From: Callaeas wilsoni
Taxonomy: Eukaryota; Chordata; Aves; Passeriformes; Callaeidae
DNA: 64,000 nucleotides
Reading direction: 5' to 3'
NCBI GenBank assembly: GCA_013398955.1
Contig: VWPU01018811.1
Location: 62,001 to 126,000 of the forward strand
Shown here piece after piece: positions 23,301-36,418 of this stretch (position 1 is the first letter of the stretch; each line of letters starts with the position of its first letter). A program made the position numbers and the translations under genes. The notes below the pieces were generated by a model. The model was not told the DNA's origin and did not search any database. It saw nothing but the letters and a program-made list of their open reading frames with translations.

Positions 23301-26300
23301 GGAATATTGTCCCTATCAATGTGCATGATGGATAATGAATTATGTGGCTTGGAGAGTGTTAGATACTAGTGTTGGGAGGAATGGTGACTTCGTATTTATG
23401 GACCTCATCAGCTTTCCCTCTTTGCGGAAGTATGCAGCAAAAGACAAGACAGATTTCTGCTAGAATTGAGACAGTCACATATCAAAGACTGAAAGTGCAT
23501 TAGCTCATCCTGTGGGATACAAATTAGTAATAGTGGGGCTAATTAGCACTTTGAGAAGTATTCCTGCTAATATTGAAGGTAGTTTATGAATTTACATGAT
23601 TTTAAATCTAAGCTGGATGCTCCAGCTGAACCAAACTTCTACCAACTTGGTAGAAGAATTAATTAGGTCGAACTTTATAATCTGTTGCACATAAAATCAG
23701 AGATCCAGCAATAGACAGGAAAATAGGACATCACTTCTCTGGCTTCTACAGTTTCAGCTCATAAACTGTTTCAGCCATTGCCCAATTCTTTTATATCTGA
23801 TCCCTTATTCAGTACACTAAGTGATAAAATGTTTGAGTGTTTGAAAGGTCCTGTTGTTTCTTAGCATGGTAAAAATCTTAGCTAATCCAATGAAAATACT
23901 ATTCTTGGTTCTTAAAAATGTTATCTCCCTCTCAATTACCCAGAAAAGACTCTTCAGTTTCAAAATATTCTTTTTTTGTACTGTTCAGAGCGAAGGGAAA
24001 TGTTCCAGTTTCTCAGTAGATTCTGCTAGTGCACAGTTCTACACTCTTGACAGATCTTAATGATGTGTGGAGTTCTGTATGTTTGGATCTTGACACTTAA
24101 CAAAAATTTTCTACTAATCATGTGTGCTGGAATCACTTAAAGGAATCTTTCAAAGACTTGACTGGAAAATTATGAGGCTTTAGTCATTATAATCATTTAT
24201 ATGTACTGTTCAGTCCCTTGCAGTGTGCTTCTCTGCTGAAGGGTGCCCCGAATGTAAACTACCATTTCAGAAGGAGTACATTAAGCAGAGGCTCAGATAT
24301 GTTGCTATGGTGTGAAAAATATTTAGTTTTACTAGCAGTCTTTGTTCATTTTGCTAAATGTATTCTTGGGAAACAATTTTAACTGAAAGGTTTTTAAATG
24401 ATTTATATAAAATGTTGATGCCCTTTCACCAAACAAGGAGCTAAAAACTTTTCTTTTAGGTTAGTTGAAACTAATATAGGCCTGAAAGTTCCTCTGTATG
24501 CCATTGCTAACTCTAAAAGTTCAAAATGTTGTTGAACTTAAACAAACAAAGCCCCCTCAAAAGACAAAGGTAGAATATCTGATCAAACTTGTGAGAATTG
24601 TCAAGATGTCAGACTCCTTCAGAACAGGGGAACTTCACAGAATGTTTTGTATGCCACTAATTTAATTATTTCACTTTCCGTATCTTAGGACGTATCTCTG
24701 AAATGTTTTTTCTGTCTCATTTATACAAAACAGCTGAAGCACCTAAACCGATACTTGTTCCTGTGTGTCATGAGGAAATGCGTTTCAGACAAAGACTGGA
24801 CTTTTTACTTACTATCTTCTATCCTCTGAAATTATTTTTTTAAGAAAAAGGAATTATTAATGTGTGAGGAAAATAACTGTATATAGAAGCACATTTCTTC
24901 TTCTAAATTAGCTGAAAATATCTTCACAGAACAGTAGCTATACAAGGAATTAATGGGTTAGAATGGTGTATTTAGTTTTATGTGTGCTAACACTTTTTTG
25001 CATTAAATTGTTGACCTTTATTTAAGGCAATAAAAACTAAGCTTGAGAACAGAGTGCTACCACAATCTGATGCCCTTTTATGGTTTCCTCAGATAGTTTT
25101 GTCTCAGAAAGCTTCCCACCCCACTTCACGACATTTCCGTCTCTGCTTTGTTCAAAGGCTTCTGTATTAGTCAGCCCAGCTCTGGCTTTGGTGATAGTGC
25201 TTGAATACTTGTGCATTCCTATTATTGACATGTACTGATTATCAATAAAGGGCAAATGAAATACTATCTCTGAAACTTTACTGAGTCAGTAGCAACATAG
25301 CCTCTTGCAGTTGGAAGCTGTTAAAATTCTTACCACGCTCCCACAGAATCAAGATGAATCTCTTCTCTTCTGTACATTATTTAAAATTCTATCTGAAAAG
25401 AAAATGTACGTGCAAGTTTTTAAATAAGTGCAAAAGCTGTAGATAGTGAAAAATGCATTAAATTAACGTCATGTGAACAGCTCCAGTAAGTAGGTACCAA
25501 AGTGCACCTAATAACAAGGGAATATAACTGGATCCTGCAGCAGCATCCAATGGGTAAACATGCGTTTCCACCAGTAACTGTTTGTTTAGCTTGCAAAGTT
25601 GTTTCCAAGCAAGAGAATTAATAAAGCAAAACCAAAGGAACTAAAACGTGAGAAAATTATATAGCACTTACTGAATAATATAAATTTGTGCATTTTAGCT
25701 GAGGTTTATTAGGTTTTTATTTGGGCATATAGATCCGAGTAGCATAACAGGTTTCTGCACTGTAAGAAGACATGGATTCTCTCATACAGAAATTTGGGGT
25801 TATTTAGCACAACACTGAATTCATTTGCAGTAGGATTTCAAATGCTCTTTGAAACAGAAAGGTAAGAGTTCTAAAAAAGAATTATCAAATAGTAATCCTT
25901 CTGTCACAGATATGCTTGCATTATAGCAAAACAAAAGAGCAAGCTTGGCAGTATAACCTGCCGTACTCTGAACAGACAGGAGCAGGGGAGGTTTAGAAGC
26001 TTTCACAGAGGCATAATTCGTAGGGGATAGTGTCAGTGACAGGTTTATAGGAATTCATGGTGTTGATACTTGGTTTTGCTGTCAGGCTGATTCCTGTAAA
26101 TGCTACTGGTGGGTTCTGGTGAGTAAATAGTTAGTAATTTACTGTTATCAACTTAAAACTATTTCTGGTTTTGCGTTTACTTTAAAAATGGTGCTTAAAA
26201 AATTCCAAACCGTGTCTGATTGACACAGAAATGCTCTTTACGTGAAGGTTTGTTTATGGGCCGTGATTCTTTTGACAGATTTACAAGTGTCTGTGGCGTT

Positions 26301-27524
26301 TTAAGAGTATTGCCCAATAGGCATTAAGTGAGAGACATTCTATTTTGTAAATATTTTCACTTATATTGGGGATTTTTAAAGAACTTTTTGAGCCAAGTAC
26401 TGCATTAAATCTGAAGACAGTGGCAAACTGATAATCAGCAGTTTCCAGCTTTGTTTTAATGTTTTGCTAATGCTTTCCATTTTTGTGGCCAAGATTTGTA
26501 GTGGGTGAAGTATGATGTACATCCAACAATTTGTAAGGGCTTTCAAATACTTTTGCACACTTGTATTTTCCTTTTTTCTTTTTTTTTTTGCAATAGCTCA
26601 TTTAGAAATAAACAATTTTCAAAGTAGCATATTACATTCAATTTCAGTAACATACAGCTCATACCAAGGAAAAGAACCAAAAGTTTATTACATTAGTGGA
26701 GAATTTGCATCTGTTTGAACTCAGTAATGCTGAAATAGGTCTTTTATTTTCCGAAATGATTATTTTGGAATGAGATGGTGAGAGGAGAAGTGTATGTGTG
26801 GTGTGATAGCTGTCAGCTTCCTCAGAAGTCCCTCAGAATTTCAGAAGGACATTTTTTCAGAAAGCAGCTTTTCAATATGTATTTAAAAGAGAGAATGCAT
26901 AGTAGGATCCTTTACCTCCAAATCATCCTAATAAAAACTTTGCTGACATAATTTTCTTTAAAAGAGGAAAATGTTTGTACCGTAGTGAATATGAGAACAA
27001 AGTATAAAGATTAGATGTAATCCCTCACGTTATAGTATTTTTTGCAAGGAAAATCAAAGCAACTAATGGAACTAGACTTTCCAGTTTTAGGAGGTTTTTA
27101 TATAATTTTTGGCATGACATTTTTATTTTTTAACATTATGTTTCAATAAATAAAAACTCAGCTAAACAAAAAACCTTATATAACAGGAAATTCTATGAGT
27201 GCTGGTTACCAGAAACTTTTTTATTATGTTGTGTAGAACTGAGGTAGGTCATACAGTTGTATGGTAGACTTCCACCATTATTACAAAAGCAACTTGACAA
27301 AGACCACCTGACTTTAATATGTATCATTACAACTGCCATTTTAATCAAAAACTTCACATTAATTGTGTCATTAAATGCTTTTTCCTCTTCAGAATATGTC
27401 TTTACTTGTATCTGATTTGTGATTCCTTTGAACACACTTCCATCATTCCTTGCCATATCTACCCCCAAGCAAATTTGGTTGTGTTCTAAGGTTCTTCAGC
27501 CTAAAAGAACTCATTTTTAAGGCT

Positions 27525-27548
27525 TTACAATAATGTAAATTATTGTAA
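27525..27548. repeat. perfect inverted repeat (9-bp arms, 6-base loop)
   Basis: TTACAATAA and TTATTGTAA are exact reverse complements around a TGTAAA loop. The short A/T-rich arms make a functional RNA hairpin unlikely. Confidence 0.7.
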
Positions 27549-27918
27549 TTTGCCAATATTTACTTGACTTCTTCTGTCTCTTTCAAATTCATTGTTTCAA
27601 GGTGACTTAAGCATTTGAAACTGGTATCTCATCTCATTTCACTTCACCTCAAACTTTTAGAGTTTTAATCAGCCTCCTGATTCACTTATTCTATGTCATC
27701 TGTCCCATTTCTCTTCATTTCTGTGCCTTTATTCTTACTGTTCCTCTCCCCCCATTCCAGATATTGATCTCCTTGTTAAGGGTGTTAGGATTCTTCTTAA
27801 GAATTCACTATCCAAATCAAGTTTTTTCTATAAGCTCTATGTGTTGGTACTTCTTATCCAGATTTTCCTATAGTTTTTGTCATCTGATTAAGGTTAATGT
27901 TAGTAATCTCAATTTTTT

Positions 27919-27933
27919 ACCAAAAAAAAAAAA
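27919..27933. repeat. poly-A run
   Basis: About 15 consecutive A residues. No retrogene or SINE body is visible upstream. Confidence 0.85.
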
Positions 27934-30099
27934 AAACTTACTGAAGGTGGTTTATTTGTGATTTCTTTTTCCTTTAGGAACAGTTCATCCTAGCCTTGGT
28001 CACTTAAATACATGGGACCTAACTGAGTAACCTTTCTAAATCTTATGTTATTAAAGCTTGTAGGAAGCATCCAGGAAGCTTTCAATGCTTCAGATGATGC
28101 ATTAGCAATACCATATGTTTGGGAAAATGCCTTTATATTAGAGTGTGTTTAGATACTACTGTACCTGTAAGCTTGTTATTCCAATACATATTCACAGAAA
28201 TTTAATTCTGCATAGATTTATACAAATTTATGTAAGAGTATTATAAAGGAATTGTTGCAGCCTTACCTGACTGTAATAATCGTGGGCATTTACTGTGTTC
28301 CAAATGCCTGAACATATTGTGTGTACTATATTACTTTTACAGTTTTGGCGTTTTATGTTTATCCAAAATAATTTCTAAATATTGCCTCACGATTTTCTGT
28401 AGATTTGTTTAAATGAAAAAAAGGAACACAAACCTATAGCTGTTAACTCTGTTCAAACTTACAGTCAGGAACATAAAATACTCAGTTATTTTGCTAGATT
28501 TTTTCCACTTATGAAATTCCAATGTCTGTTGTCTTCCAAAGTAATGTTACAATTTGCTTGATTGAAATCACTTTCTAATTCTGCAAACATAAATATTAAG
28601 TATATACACATTTCAATCAGTATTATAACAGGCACAGAAAGTTCATATTTTTTAATGGTAAGCAGCATATATCATAAGAAAATAATCTTAAAATGTCATA
28701 TAAACTTTCCTGATTTTGGAATTTTTTTTGCTTAATTTAAATTATTGAAGACACATAACTGAGCAGCTAATAAAAGACTTTCTTTCTCAATCTAGTATGT
28801 TTAAATTGCCACTCCATTCTGCCTACTATCTGGCTTACAAAAAAATATCCATTAACTTTACTCTGAATCATTTGAAAGGTTTGTCATATGCTACCAGTTA
28901 CAAGACTATAGATTAAAGATAAACTGAGACTGTAGCCCAGGCCATTTTACACAACCTACATGAGTTATGGAGGGTTGCTAAATTAAAATATACTGTTAGG
29001 TGGGAATGGGTATTTTTCTGTAAGAATTGTCCAAATGTGTTTCTGCTCTTAATGAATTGAAAAGCTGTGGTTCTTTGCAGTACGTCCTGATGGTCCAAGG
29101 GTATTATAAGCACAATACTACTTGCACAGTAAAATGCATGCATCTATTTTCAACCTTCCGTTGACTTTTTACACTACATTGCAAATTTAAATAATATGCC
29201 ATTTTAAACACAGGCTCAACTTCTGTTTCCACAGTTTTACATTAATTTTTGTTTAATGGTGGTAGCAATATGGTGTGAATACAGTTCATGCAGCCAAGCC
29301 GTAAGTCTTAGGTTTAACTCCAAAATAAGTTTCCATCTAAATTTAGCTTCTTGGGCATGAAAAGTTGTGGAAGAAAAATCTTGTTGTGGTTCATAAATTC
29401 AGTTGCTAAATGGAAACCGATTTCATTTTGATTTCTGTCTCCCATCATCTTTAATGTGGAACACTGCAATGCACTAAGTTTACCAGAAGTTCTAGGCCTG
29501 TTAAAATTCGTTGGCAAAAAAAATGAAGTTTTTTAGAAATTGGCATGGCATCAGTTCTTAAAATAGCAGATAGATTAAATAGTAAACAAATTGCACTTAC
29601 ATTTGAGTTAACTTTCTTACATACTTCAACTGTTTCATATCGTGGTCTGGGGATGGAATACTTAAGTAATGCTGAATTTCTGCATCTGTTTCAGGAAAAA
29701 TGGTTGCGTATGGGATGCCTGGCACTAATTGATTAAAATCAATCCAGATACAAGGCATCCTCCACTCCCCACAGAAACAGACTTTCAAGCTTTAAATATA
29801 CCATCTAGAATCAGTGTGTGAGGCAAGCTGTGTTAGTAGCAAGCCATAGCACATTGCAGGAGTTTTAGGACAAATTCCTTACTAAAGACAAATTCTCCTC
29901 TTTAAACACATACAGAATTTTTTATCTAGTATGCTAGTCTAGTATTTGTATTTTTTATTTTAATCTAATTTCTGGATTCCTTAGTGCTTACTTATTACCT
30001 CTAAAGTTCAGGTTACTAATTTAGGTGTAGGTTCCTATGGTGTTGAAAGCTACTTCTGGTACATTACTTCTGTCACAAATGTGTCTCATCTTTTTGTAG

Positions 30100-30192
30100 C
30101 CTCTGAAAAGCAGATGAAGTTAGTTTGCAGAGAGTCTTCTGAAGAACATCTCCAGCCCTTCAAGGAGAAATTAGAGGAGTTCTTCCAGAAAG
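30100..30192 (+). CDS. FMN1: FMN1 exon G, FH2 C-terminal helix (93 nt)
   Basis: The two first bases complete the split Ala codon. It then encodes [20 protein letters not shown] and [10 protein letters not shown], ending with one base (g) in phase 1 before gtaaccac. The acceptor is catctttttgtag. [16 protein letters not shown] is the conserved helix of the FMN1/FMN2 coiled-coil segment. The exon is symmetric (phase 1 at both ends) and stands alone between introns of 13.2 and 22.8 kb, which makes it the most isolated coding exon here. Confidence 0.95.
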
Positions 30193-31487
30193 GTAACCAC
30201 ATCTGAAAAAAAAATTTATTGCCAAATAGTGTAGTGGTTTATAAAGTTATGCATAATGTAAGCTGCATTAAATATCTGTTTCCACTGAAAATTCCTGTGG
30301 ATTATGTTCCTAATGGGCCTAATATATGTTAATGTATGTTGATATATGTTATACAGATCTTAGACATCACTTGTCAAATATAATGGCTGCCTTGATCTCA
30401 CCCATTTCCCATTGGTTATTTTGTGCTTTGTTCTTTATTATTATTTGTAGACAAAATGAAAATATATTCATCACAGACCAAATTTATCAGAGGGAGTATA
30501 AAGCTTCGAATGCTTATGAAAGACTAGAGTGAAAGACACTCTTTTAGTGAAAGTCCATATATATGCATCATCTTTTCTCCCTAGTGTGAGGTTGTGAACT
30601 GACTTTGTCATATTTAAAGATTTTTATCTTGTGTGAGACAGAAATAAGCATTTTAAAAAGTGATTTACCAGGTTAGAGTCTGGGGACAATGGGTGACAAC
30701 CAAGGTACAATTTGGTCATCAACTGAAGATAGTGTAAATGCAGGTTGCTGTTGAAAACAACAGTCCTGCTCCCTCCTGTTTCCCATACTTTGTTCCCCAC
30801 CACCTGCTTCTGCCAGCACCATTGCTTCTGGAGCGGTGCAGAATATATACAGGAAGAGATTTTCCCCCCTCTCCTTGTAGGAGTACCATCTTTTTGGATA
30901 AAAAAAACAAGTTCTGTATTTCTGACAGAGATACTAGAATTGCTAAGAATTCAATTGCATTTTTCATAGAAATGGTGAACACTTTAACAGTTTGCTATTT
31001 GAGAAGTCAGTTGAACTATCTGAATCTGCTCATCTCCAGACAGAATATTAGCGATAATTCAGATTATTGTAATAATGTATTAATTAGCTTAATCTTTTTT
31101 ATAAAGATTGTCCTAATGTCTTTTTAATAACTTTGTTTCATGAGGCTATCTTGTGTAAATACTTTGAGAAATGAAAACAGGCTGTTTCAAAAGTAACAGT
31201 TAAATTGTACTGTTAAATAAACTAATATTCTCCTTTACCCTTCTCCCAGGCCATGGAGTTCAATGGATATATTTATTTGATATAATTTTTTTTTAGTTGC
31301 AAGTGTTTTTGGACAGTATTTAAGCAGCAAATTCTTTGCCACAGAACTTTAAAACAAAAAATGGAGTGGAAATCTTTATGTCACTGCAGGACAGTTTCAT
31401 TGTCTTTCTAATGTATTTAATTGGAAATTTTCACTTACAATAGCAATAGTTTAACAATAACATCAAGATTGAATTAGATTTTTTTTT

Positions 31488-31488
<1 letters not shown>

Positions 31489-31519
<31 letters not shown>

Positions 31520-31560
31520 TATATATATGTATACACACACACATATATATATATATATTT
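31489..31560. repeat. compound (TA)n/(CA)n microsatellite
   Basis: Alternating blocks of TA and CA repeats, about 72 bases in all, with two ACACAC blocks separated and flanked by ATATAT blocks. Likely length-polymorphic. Confidence 0.95.
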
Positions 31561-31731
31561 GTATTTCTACAGAATTGTTATGATTTCCAGCATGTTTCTT
31601 GATCTAGCTTGCCAAAGTATTGTACTAATTCAATTTTGCCCAGGTCTTGCCAGGACCCTAACCAAATGGTGTCTTCCAGAATTGTATCACAGATTCTGTA
31701 ATTCTTGCTACACCCTGGATCTCGTGAGGAC

Positions 31732-32908
31732 TGCTGTGGTTCGTGCAGTTGACAGCTTAGCACCTCACAGCTGTTTGCTTGCTGCCCCTCCACGGGGAGG
31801 CAAAGAGGGGCTGGAAGGGTGAATGAAAGAAAACTCCTGAGTTGAAATACAGGCAATTTAATAGGGAAAGCAAAAGCTGTGTGAACAAGCAATGCAGAAT
31901 GGAGAATTCAATCAACTCCTTCCCATCAGTGAGCAGGTGTCCAGCCATTTCATAGACTCATTAAGGCTGTAAAAGACTTCTTAAAAATTATCAAGTCCAG
32001 CCATTAACCTAACATTGCCAGTTCCACCACTAAACTATGTCCCTAAGCATAGCATCTACTCTTTTTGAACTCTTCCAGGGATGGTGATTCCACTACTCTC
32101 CTGGGTAGCCTGTTTCAATGCTTGACAACTTTTTCAGCAAAGAAATTTTTCCCAGCATCCAATCTGAACCTCCCCTGACACATTTGTCCTATCACTTGTT
32201 ACCCAAGAGAAGAGACTGACCCCCGTGTTGCTGTGCTCCCAAGGAGTAGTAGAGTGATAAGGCCTCTCCCAAGCCTCCGCTTCCCCACGCTAAACACCTC
32301 CAGCTCCCTCAGCCTCCCTCAGCTGCTCGTCAGACTTGTGCTCCAGACCCTTCCCCAGCTCAGTGGCTCTTTTCTGGACATGCTCCAGCACCTCAATGTC
32401 TGTCTTGTGTGAGGGGCGTAAAACTGAACACAGGATTCAAGGTGTGGCCTCACCAGTGCCAAGTATAGGGGGTTTTATCACTTCCCTAGTCCTGCTGGCC
32501 ACAGTATTTCTAAGTTCCATTCAGAACACACATTTCTAAATTTCGTATTACCAGGAAAGCAAGATTTCATCACACATAACCACTACTTGGGAAGACAAGC
32601 ATCATAACTCTGAATTTCTCCCCTGCTTCCTCCTTCTCTTCCCAGATTTATTTCTGAGCATGATGTCATGTAGTATGAATTATCCCTTTGATTGATTCAG
32701 CTTGGCCCCTCTCAACTTCTTGTTCATCCCCAGCTTACTTTCTGGACATCAGCATTAGAAATAGAGAATGCCTGAATGCTGTGCAGGTCTGCTCAGCAAT
32801 AGCTAAAACATAGATTTGTTATCAGCACTGTTTTGGTCACAAATCCAATCCACAGCATCGTGGCAGTTCCTGTGAAGAAAGTTAGCTCCACCCCAGCTAA
32901 AACCAGCA
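31732..32908 (-). mobile_element. solo LTR of an avian endogenous retrovirus, antisense, split by a CR1
   Basis: Old long terminal repeat in reverse orientation, bounded by TG...CA (tgctgtggttcg at the left, aaaaccagca at the right). The left part, 31732-31950, contains caatttaatagggaaagc and gagcaggtgtccagcc. The right part, about 32552-32908, contains ccaggaaagcaagatttcat, gagcatgatgtcatgtagta and cagcactgttttggtcacaa. The two parts are contiguous in the family pattern as I remember it and total about 580 bases. An antisense CR1 sits between them. No internal gag/pol/env sequence is present. No clear target-site duplication remains (gaggac against gaagga). The class (ERVL- or ERVK-like) is not certain. 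Confidence 0.8.
31951..32515 (-). mobile_element. CR1 LINE 3' fragment, antisense, inserted in the solo LTR
   Basis: Begins with tcatagactcattaaggc, the reverse complement of a CR1 3' terminus. It continues through gatggtgattccactactct, tttgtcctatcacttgttac, ttttctggacatgctccagc, cacaggattcaaggtgtggc and tagtcctgctggccacag. It is about 565 bases, 5'-truncated. Roughly 37 bases of unassigned sequence (32516-32551) separate it from the resumed LTR. Because it interrupts the LTR, it is the younger insertion. Strong CR1 match; the right boundary is approximate. Confidence 0.92.
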
Positions 32909-35900
32909 GAAGGAATAGCAAATCAAATCAACAGAGTCTCAAAAAATAAAAACAACCCAGTATCTGGTTTCTCCTGCAATGCTGAGCTACCCTTTTTATC
33001 ATACTCCACTTTCTTATGCATGGAATATTATAAAAATTACCAGTTAATCTTGGAAGAAGAGTAGTTCTGCTTTAATAAAATTGCAGTTTAATTGTGCATT
33101 ATCATTTCAAATAGAAAAACATATTCTTCTAAATATTTTCCCTGTTTATACCTCTTGATGTGGAAATTGAGATACATTTATCTTTGTCAGTGTGACAGAA
33201 AATTTTCTCCTTATGTGTGTGAGTAATGTATATATTTAAAAAAAGAGAGGATACATTCTTGCATGCTGTCCTGGGACAATAAGTTCTATATATTCTATTT
33301 ACTGGGCCTCACTTTTTTAATGAGTTCTTTTGTATACTAGCAAGAGCAAAACCACATGGATTACTTATTTGTCCATTTTTTCTTATGTTCCCTTGTTCTA
33401 CTTTTGCTTTATAATGTTATTCCGTATGGTATCTAATCAGACACACTTAATTTTGTATAATTTAACATCTCATCTTTTGACATCTTGTTCTGCCTTATTT
33501 TGAGATGAGTTTTCAGTAGGTTGTCAGATTCTGTAATGATTGACTCTATTTTTCTGTCAGTCACCTGACTGATTTGAATCTTTATAATGGTGGATGGTAC
33601 CTTCTGTGGCATTAGAATGGAAATCGTATAAAATTCCACACTGAAGATGGGGAAAAATAACACAGAAATCCATCTCGATTTATGGCACTAGAATAGGCAT
33701 TGGGCAAATGTCAAGCTCAGAGGTGTCTGCAAACTCAGCTGCTTCTCTGAAATTAGGAGTTAGCTGATAATACTGAGCATCTGATAAGCATCTGTTTTCA
33801 GTTCCATTTGTTTAAAAAAGAGTTGTGGCTGGTTTAAGCAAATGTAAGAAAAAATTCTCTGTTATCCTTCTGCCAGCTCACAGCAAGTATGCAAAACTCA
33901 GATGCTTTTCTGAAACTTCTGGCTTGAAAATAGGGCTGGAACTCATAGACATTGAGGTTTTTCCCACACGCGCAATTCCCATCATTTCTAGTCAATGCGA
34001 AGTTGGAAATACTGTAAGGAAAAAAAAATCTTGATTTGCTTATACTGAAATGTTTACATTTCCTAATTATAATTAATACCAATTAAATCTTATACTTGCT
34101 GTGTTGTAACAAAAAACACTGAGAGTGTTATGGAGACTGACGTTCTAAAATGCTAGAGGGGATAAACTGTACTTCTGCTGATGTCAGTGCTGCTTTGTAT
34201 AACTGGATGTAATGTAGCCCAGTGCCTTCAACAGGGAATTAGGTGCCAAAAGCTTTGGGTTCTATTCCCAGTTTAGCTACTTTATGTGTGATGCTAGCAG
34301 AGTTGGTTAATATCCTTTTCAGAGAGTGCCCCTCATTTCTGGTACACAGAATGTTAAATAATGATTCTTGCTGGTTTTTGTAGTGAAAGATAATCTTTGT
34401 CAAGTACTTTGTGAATCCCACATGAAAGACATCTTGTGTAAACTGTCTTAAATGATTCACTGGTTGTATTTGATATGCCTATGCTTTTTGGAAAAGGTTA
34501 GATTATTCTCAAAGTTGAAACAATCTTTACTAAATCTAATTATATCATGTGCAACAAATTATATTAGTTTTCCTATAGTATGGATACCTAATTATTATAA
34601 ATTAATATTCACTTACTGTATTTCCATTGAAATTACTGTATGGGACCATTAAAAATATGTTCATAATTATTTTCCATTTAAATTGCCATGATATGCAAGA
34701 AGGCCTTTGAAATCATGAAATTAATGTGTGGTCTGTAATGCTCTTTAATTCATTGAATTCTTGCTCAGAATTTCTTAGAAGAAAACTCCTCTTTTGAAAT
34801 GAAACTATCTCACACAAAAAAAATCAGAATAGTGAGATGACTATGAGAAAGATGCAAAATATTCTATTTTGAAAAGGAGAAAAAAGAGATTGTTTAGTGC
34901 AACTGTGCAGCTCACTAGAAGGGATTTTGGCCATTAACTATTGGTGTTTTCCATAGTGTTTCTTATTCTCTTTGTGCATTCCCTCAAGAATACCACAAAC
35001 CAAAAAGCAGATGACATACAGGAGTAGGTGATTAAGGTTAATTAAATTTATTTCTTTTATTGCCGCTTGACTATTTCATACGGTTTGTCCATTTTAGTAA
35101 ATGTAGAAATGAATAGCACAGATTCATGCAGGATCTTGCAAAATCTGTTTCCAAATTCTTCTTTGTTGGATCCAGGTCAGAAAGCATGTAAAAACTTGAA
35201 TATGGGCTCAGATTCCTCCCTCATGTACTGGAATGTGTAAATGAAAATGTCTTTATAGTTCATAGCAGTTAGCATAGGAAAAGCATAGCTGCTTCTCTTC
35301 ATTTCTCTAAGAATAAAGCATCTTGGTGATGAACACTGTGCTATTACAGGAATTCATTTAATTTAGAACAGAGTCTGGGAAGCGAGTAGTCTCATGTCAA
35401 GATAGAACAGTTTTTGAAATTCATTAGCAGTGGAAAGCAAAGCTATTTGGGAAGGGTGCACGATACACTGAAGTGACCAAGGTAACAAGCAAGATGGAGA
35501 GGGACGGGTTTGTCAGATAGAGTAATCTACTGAGATTAATCCCAAAGAAAAAGAAATTGTCCTGTGTTTAGAATTCTAGCCTAACATTTGGGAAACACTG
35601 GTTAGATTAATTGCTTTGCTGCAACTGCTGTGTGTTGTATACTACATAAAAGGTCAACACTGTGCTATCTATGGGACTATGCAATAGAAAAATGGGAGTC
35701 ATAGACCAAACAAGTCACCACAGCATTGTGTCAGGAGCTACTGAATTTTGTAGACAAGCTTAGCAACCATATGGAAACAGTCCACAAATCCACTTTTAAC
35801 TGCTGAGTGATTTCTTCTCAATAATTTTAGTCAGGCTGCAGTAGCTACCTGGGCATGCATCCAGTCCAATGCACTTTTGAGTGTATTTCTGGTACAGAAC

Positions 35901-36011
35901 AGGAGTTTTGATCCACATTTCCTCATTTTCCTGTTGAAGTGCACCACAGAGGATTGTTGAGGTAGTCCACTGGGAAAGAAAATAAGAAATAAATTCTGTT
36001 AGGAAGGCCAT

Positions 36012-36418
36012 GAAGGCTGGAGCTGAGAGTTGGGGCTGTTCAGCCTGGAGAAGAGAAAGCTCTGGGGAGACATTACAGCAGCCTTCCAGTATCTAAAGCG
36101 GGCTACTAGAGAGCTGGAGAGGGACTTTTCACTAGGATATGTAGTGATAGGACAAGGGGAAATGGCTTTAAACTGAGAACGTGTAGGTTTAGATTAGATA
36201 TTAAGAAGAAATTCTTTACAGTAAGGTTGGTGAGGCACAGGAACAATTTCCCCAGAGAAACTGTGGTTTGTCCCATCCCTGGAAGTGTTCAAGGCCAGGT
36301 TGGATGGGGCTCTGAACCACTTGGTCTACTTGTTCCAACCAGCCCCATAGCAGCAGGGTTGGAACTAGATGGTCTTTAGGGTCCCATCAAATCCAAACCA
36401 TTCTATGATTCTATGATA
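36012..36418 (+). mobile_element. CR1 LINE 3' end with canonical tail
   Basis: About 400 bases of CR1 3' region, sense to FMN1: ggggctgttcagcctggaga, cagccttccagtatctaaag, tagtgataggacaaggggaa, cccatccctggaagtgttca, ggttggatggggctctgaac. It ends in the intact terminal repeat ccattctatgattctatgat. The complete tail and good matches suggest one of the younger insertions in the window. Confidence 0.96.

Larger units (their letters stand above)
16863..30099 (+). other. FMN1: FMN1 intron F-G (13.2 kb)
   Basis: Large intron from gtaactgg to ctttttgtag. It holds one old antisense CR1 (20730-21145), A/T tracts (21193-21234), a poly-A run (27919-27933), a short 20-bp tandem duplication (23261-23300), a perfect hairpin (27525-27548) and a possible recursive splice site at 19150. 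A small CpG-bearing island lies at 18580-18740 and a slightly GC-richer patch with cccgggc at 17855-18070. The remaining sequence is AT-rich and shows no coding or RNA gene. ORFs such as 22441-22791 have no recognisable homology. Confidence 0.75.

Noticed and set aside
30738..31127. 129-residue + strand ORF downstream of exon G
   Set aside because: Overlapped by ORFs in two other frames, no homology recognised, low-complexity hydrophobic ending.
35955..35975. tgaggtagt, as in the let-7 microRNA seed
   Set aside because: The match stops after about nine bases and I see no let-7-like hairpin partner nearby.
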